Below are positions 61,010 to 64,000 of a DNA stretch of 64,000 bases, piece after piece. The DNA is taken from contig NZ_CP135996.1 in assembly GCF_029211325.2 (NCBI RefSeq), forward strand, positions 992,001 through 1,056,000. Reading direction: 5' to 3'. The position numbers and the translations under genes were made by a program. Under the pieces are notes generated by a model that saw only the letters and a program-made list of their open reading frames with translations, did not search any database and was not told where the DNA came from. The DNA is from Caproicibacterium argilliputei (lineage in GTDB: Bacteria > Bacillota > Clostridia > Oscillospirales > Acutalibacteraceae). How positions within the stretch are numbered: the first letter of the stretch is position 1; every line of letters starts with the position of its first letter.

Positions 61010-62917
61010 TTGGATAACAAAAAATCGATACGCAACCTGATTTTAGCCATCGCAATTCCGTCTTTCCTGATGATTCTGCTGACGGTACTGTTTGGTGGTA
61101 CGGCAACACCCACAAAATCCTATAACTTTTCGGATATCATCAATTATTTTGAGCAGGAACAGGTATCGGAATATTCCCTGGACTTCGGTACCGGGGAAAT
61201 GACCATCAAGCTGAAAGGGGAAACGGACGCCATTTCCTTTGTTGCGCCGAATTCTCAGTATATGCAGGAGCGGCTGGATCCTTATGTAGCGCAGTACAAC
61301 AAAGACCATTCTTCAAGCCACATGGTTCAGAAACTGCAGCGGCCGCGCGAAACCAACTGGCTGATTTCCATGCTGCCGTTTATCGGCACATTGGCGGTTA
61401 TGCTGCTGATTGCATATCTGATGATGCGCAAGGTCAACACCGGGCTTGGCGATGCCGGCAAGCAGATGAATTTCGGCAAAGCCAAGGTTAAAAATCTGGA
61501 AGATGAAAAGCGCAAAACAACCTTTGCAGATGTGGCCGGCGCGGACGAAGAAAAGGAAGAACTGCAGGAAATTGTAGAATTTTTAAAGAACCCCAGAAAA
61601 TACAATGAATTGGGTGCGCGTATTCCCAAGGGCGTACTGCTTGTCGGCCCTCCCGGCACCGGTAAAACCCTGCTGGCGCGTGCAGTCGCCGGGGAAGCAG
61701 GCGTACCGTTTTTCTCCATTTCCGGTTCGGATTTTGTGGAGATGTTCGTCGGTGTGGGCGCTTCCCGTGTGCGTGACCTGTTCGAGCAGGCCAAAAAGAA
61801 CAGTCCCTGCATCGTTTTCATTGATGAGATCGACGCGGTGGGCCGTCAGCGCGGCGCCGGTTTGGGCGGCGGGCATGATGAGCGCGAGCAGACGCTGAAC
61901 CAGTTGCTGGTTGAGATGGACGGTTTCGGCGCCAACGAAGGCGTCATCATGATTGCTGCGACTAACCGGCCGGATATTCTGGACCCGGCGCTGATGCGTC
62001 CCGGTCGTTTTGACCGCCAGGTCATGGTGGGCTATCCGGACATTCAGGGCCGCGAGGCAATCCTGCACGTGCACGCGCGCGGGAAACCGCTTGCGCCGGA
62101 TGTGAACCTGAAAACGATTGCCGGCTCTACGGCGGGCTTTACCGGCGCGGATTTGGAAAACCTGCTGAACGAAGCGGCGCTGCTCACAGCGCGCAGAAGC
62201 AAAAAAGCGATTACCATGCAGGAAATCGAGGAAGCAACCATCAAGGTTGTAGTCGGCACAGAAAAAAAGAGCCATGTGATGAGCGACCGTGAAAAGAAAC
62301 TCACTGCCTATCACGAGGGCGGTCACGCCGTGGCAACGTACTTCTGCCCGACACAGGACCCCGTGCACCAAATCAGTATTATTCCGCGCGGCATGGCGGG
62401 CGGATTTACCATGCAGATTCCCACGGAGGATCGCTCTTACAAATCCAAAAAGGAAATGGAAGAGGACTTGGTTGTTATGCTTGGCGGGCGGGTGTCCGAA
62501 TCCCTGACCATGGACGATATTTCCACTGGCGCCAGCAATGATATTGAGCGTGCCACCAAATTGGCGCGTTCCATGGTGACGAAATACGGAATGTCGTCGG
62601 CGCTTGGGCCGATTACGTACGGGCGCGATGAAAGCGAACCATTCCTTGGCCGCGATATGGGTCATGTGCGCGATTACTCCGAGGAAACCGCCGCGGCAAT
62701 CGACAAGGAAATTAAGAATATCATGACCGCTGCTTATGACCGCACAGAGAGCATTCTGCGGGAGCATATGGATAAGCTGCACGAAGTGGCACGCTACCTG
62801 TTCCTGCATGAAAAGATGAGCGGCGAGGAGTTCCAGAAAGTCATGCAGAACCGCATGGACGGCGAGGGGCGGGAGCTGCCGCAGCCGCCCGCTGCAGAGC
62901 CGCTGCCGGAAGCGTAG
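61010..62917 (+). CDS. ftsH: ATP-dependent zinc metalloprotease FtsH
   Basis: Membrane AAA+ protease of 635 residues. Two membrane helices (about 10-28 and 115-138) flank an extracellular domain. The AAA domain has Walker A GPPGTGKT (213-220), Walker [13 protein letters not shown] and the SRH with RPGRFDR. The zinc site is HEGGH (His435, Glu436, His439). It degrades misfolded membrane proteins and short-lived regulators. It starts with TTG 61010, 8 nt after AAGGAGTG, 14 nt past hpt. Confidence 0.96.
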   Translation: MDNKKSIRNLILAIAIPSFLMILLTVLFGGTATPTKSYNFSDIINYFEQEQVSEYSLDFGTGEMTIKLKGETDAISFVAPNSQYMQERLDPYVAQYNKDHSSSHMVQKLQRPRETNWLISMLPFIGTLAVMLLIAYLMMRKVNTGLGDAGKQMNFGKAKVKNLEDEKRKTTFADVAGADEEKEELQEIVEFLKNPRKYNELGARIPKGVLLVGPPGTGKTLLARAVAGEAGVPFFSISGSDFVEMFVGVGASRVRDLFEQAKKNSPCIVFIDEIDAVGRQRGAGLGGGHDEREQTLNQLLVEMDGFGANEGVIMIAATNRPDILDPALMRPGRFDRQVMVGYPDIQGREAILHVHARGKPLAPDVNLKTIAGSTAGFTGADLENLLNEAALLTARRSKKAITMQEIEEATIKVVVGTEKKSHVMSDREKKLTAYHEGGHAVATYFCPTQDPVHQISIIPRGMAGGFTMQIPTEDRSYKSKKEMEEDLVVMLGGRVSESLTMDDISTGASNDIERATKLARSMVTKYGMSSALGPITYGRDESEPFLGRDMGHVRDYSEETAAAIDKEIKNIMTAAYDRTESILREHMDKLHEVARYLFLHEKMSGEEFQKVMQNRMDGEGRELPQPPAAEPLPEA

Positions 62918-62950
62918 TTGAGTTTCCCGCTTAACCGAATAGTCAGCCGG

Positions 62951-62990
62951 AATCAGGGGAGTGCAGCAGTTCCCCTGATTTCTTGCTTTT
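62951..62990 (+). terminator. ftsH operon terminator
   Basis: AATCAGGGGA (62951-62960) pairs with TCCCCTGATT (62971-62980); the tail TCTTGCTTTT is moderately U-rich. Confidence 0.75.
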
Positions 62991-63033
62991 GGGGGGAGTT
63001 CCTCCCACTCAAATTCCCATAACTTGCACGACC

Positions 63034-63042
63034 TGGTATAAT
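63034..63042 (+). promoter_or_regulatory. Extended -10 promoter of the GyrB-like gene
   Basis: TGGTATAAT (63034-63042) with no good -35 at the usual distance; the start codon lies 40 nt downstream. Confidence 0.6.
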
Positions 63043-63081
63043 GAATGGGTAACAACACAGTTTACATTGCAGGAGACGGAT

Positions 63082-64000
63082 ATGCCTAAAAAAAATCAAA
63101 GTTATGATAATGAAAGTATTTCGATGCTGAAAGGTGCCGACCGTGTCCGGCTGCGTCCGGCGGTCATTTTCGGTTCGGACGGGATTGAGGGCTGCGAGCA
63201 CTCAATTTTTGAGATTCTTTCCAATGCCATCGATGAAGCACGCGAGGGCTACGGAAAGGAAATCACGATTACACGGTACAGTGACTGCTCTGTACAGGTG
63301 GAAGACCACGGCCGCGGCTGTCCGGTGGATTACAATCCGAAGGAAAAACGCTACAACTGGGAATTGGTGTTCTGTGAAATGTACGCCGGCGGCAAGTACC
63401 ACAATGATGAAAACGGCAGCTATGAGTACAGCCTTGGCTTAAACGGACTCGGCCTTTGCGCAACGCAGTATTCTTCGGAATATATGGATGTGGAAATCCA
63501 CACAGGCGAAACTAAGTATACGCTGCACTTTGAGCATGGAAAGAACGTTGGCGGTCTGCACAGCGAGCCGAGCACAGCAAAAAGCGGCACAAAAATCCGC
63601 TGGAAGCCGGATTTGCAGGTCTTTACGGACATTCAGGTTCCGGCAGAATACTATATGGACACGCTGCAACGGCAGGCGATTGTCAATGACGGCTTAAAGT
63701 TTGTATTCCGCAGCCAAAACGGAAACAGTTTCGACACGCAGGAGTTCCTTTACGAAAACGGCATTTCAGACCATGTGCGTGAGGAAGCCGGCGAGGACGC
63801 ACTGACGACTGCACAGTTCTGGCAGGCGGAGCGCAAGGTGCGCGACCGGGCGGACAAACCGGAATATAAGGTAAAAATCAATGTGGCGCTGGCTTTTTCC
63901 AACAAAAAGCACTTGATTGAATACTACCACAATTCCAGTTGGTTGGAACACGGTGGCGCACCGGACAAGGCTGCGCGCAACGCTTTTGTGTATCAGATTG
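63082..64000 (+). CDS. GyrB/ParE-like type II topoisomerase ATPase subunit (3' end outside window)
   Basis: N-terminal 306 residues of a GHKL-type topoisomerase subunit. Conserved features are SMLKGADRVRLRPAVIFGS, the Mg-ATP box EILSNAIDEAREG, the G1 box DHGRGCPVD, and GLNGLGLCAT in place of the usual GLHGVG motif. The altered boxes suggest the second, divergent GyrB-like paralogue that Clostridia carry (often paired with a GyrA-like gene), not standard gyrB. ATG 63082 follows AGGAGA. Confidence 0.87.
   Translation, partial: MPKKNQSYDNESISMLKGADRVRLRPAVIFGSDGIEGCEHSIFEILSNAIDEAREGYGKEITITRYSDCSVQVEDHGRGCPVDYNPKEKRYNWELVFCEMYAGGKYHNDENGSYEYSLGLNGLGLCATQYSSEYMDVEIHTGETKYTLHFEHGKNVGGLHSEPSTAKSGTKIRWKPDLQVFTDIQVPAEYYMDTLQRQAIVNDGLKFVFRSQNGNSFDTQEFLYENGISDHVREEAGEDALTTAQFWQAERKVRDRADKPEYKVKINVALAFSNKKHLIEYYHNSSWLEHGGAPDKAARNAFVYQI

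Noticed and set aside
61583..63058. 491-codon minus-strand frame opposite ftsH
   Set aside because: Antisense shadow of a highly conserved gene; starts inside the intergenic promoter region without translation signals.
1..64000. CRISPR array, prophage, transposon or integron
   Set aside because: No regularly spaced repeats, integrase, transposase, terminase or capsid genes were seen on either strand.

Overview
The window looks like chromosome from a moderately GC-rich, low-mobility anaerobic Firmicute, most likely of the Oscillospiraceae/Ruminococcaceae (Clostridia). Supporting signs are a butyryl-CoA:acetate-type CoA-transferase under a perfect Rex site, GdpP, RNase J, the tilS-hpt-ftsH order, an agr-type quorum-sensing operon, YesMN-type sugar signalling and strong AGGAGG ribosome binding sites with many TTG and GTG starts. 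The genus is inference. There is no phage, IS element, CRISPR array or plasmid gene.

Layout. 1-9.6 kb: partial CoA-transferase, WYL regulator, MntP, hisH-hisF, an ECF vitamin transporter S subunit, LemA and TPM-domain proteins, thymidine kinase and PepF. 9.8-12.9 kb: a chemoreceptor, a lipoprotein and a structured small RNA on the minus strand. 13.0-15.9 kb: a four-gene agr operon (LytTR response regulator, GHKL kinase, AgrB, and a 43-residue AgrD whose predicted ring residue is serine). 16.2-18.9 kb: a DUF2935 protein and an ArsR-TlpA-CcdA thiol-redox operon. 19.2-39.9 kb: a hemicellulose region with a secreted multidomain GH10 xylanase, an AraC regulator fused to a GH39-like domain that has lost its acid/base residue, two MFS transporters, a type-B carboxylesterase, a YesM/YesN two-component pair and a ribose/xylose-type ABC importer with two binding proteins. 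Two tiny minus-strand genes (24 and 57 codons) lie inside this region. 39.9-41.6 kb: a decaying patch with two pseudogenes around a VOC protein. 41.7-45.6 kb: tRNA-Leu(CAA), then a TPP riboswitch and thiSGHFE. 45.7-52.2 kb: adenosine deaminase, a small DMT exporter, acylphosphatase, a repeat-rich L,D-transpeptidase, cysteine desulfurase and RNase H. 52.2-64 kb: a 6S-like RNA candidate, then housekeeping genes rnj, gdpP, rplI, dnaB, tilS, hpt, ftsH and the start of a GyrB-like topoisomerase.

How it may work together. The xylanase would cut xylan outside the cell, the ABC and MFS systems would import products, and the YesMN pair and AraC-GH39 protein would sense sugars and switch these genes on. 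Fermentation could end in butyrate (or longer acids) through the NADH-responsive CoA-transferase. The agr operon would add cell-density control. These links are inferred from gene order, motifs and known family roles.
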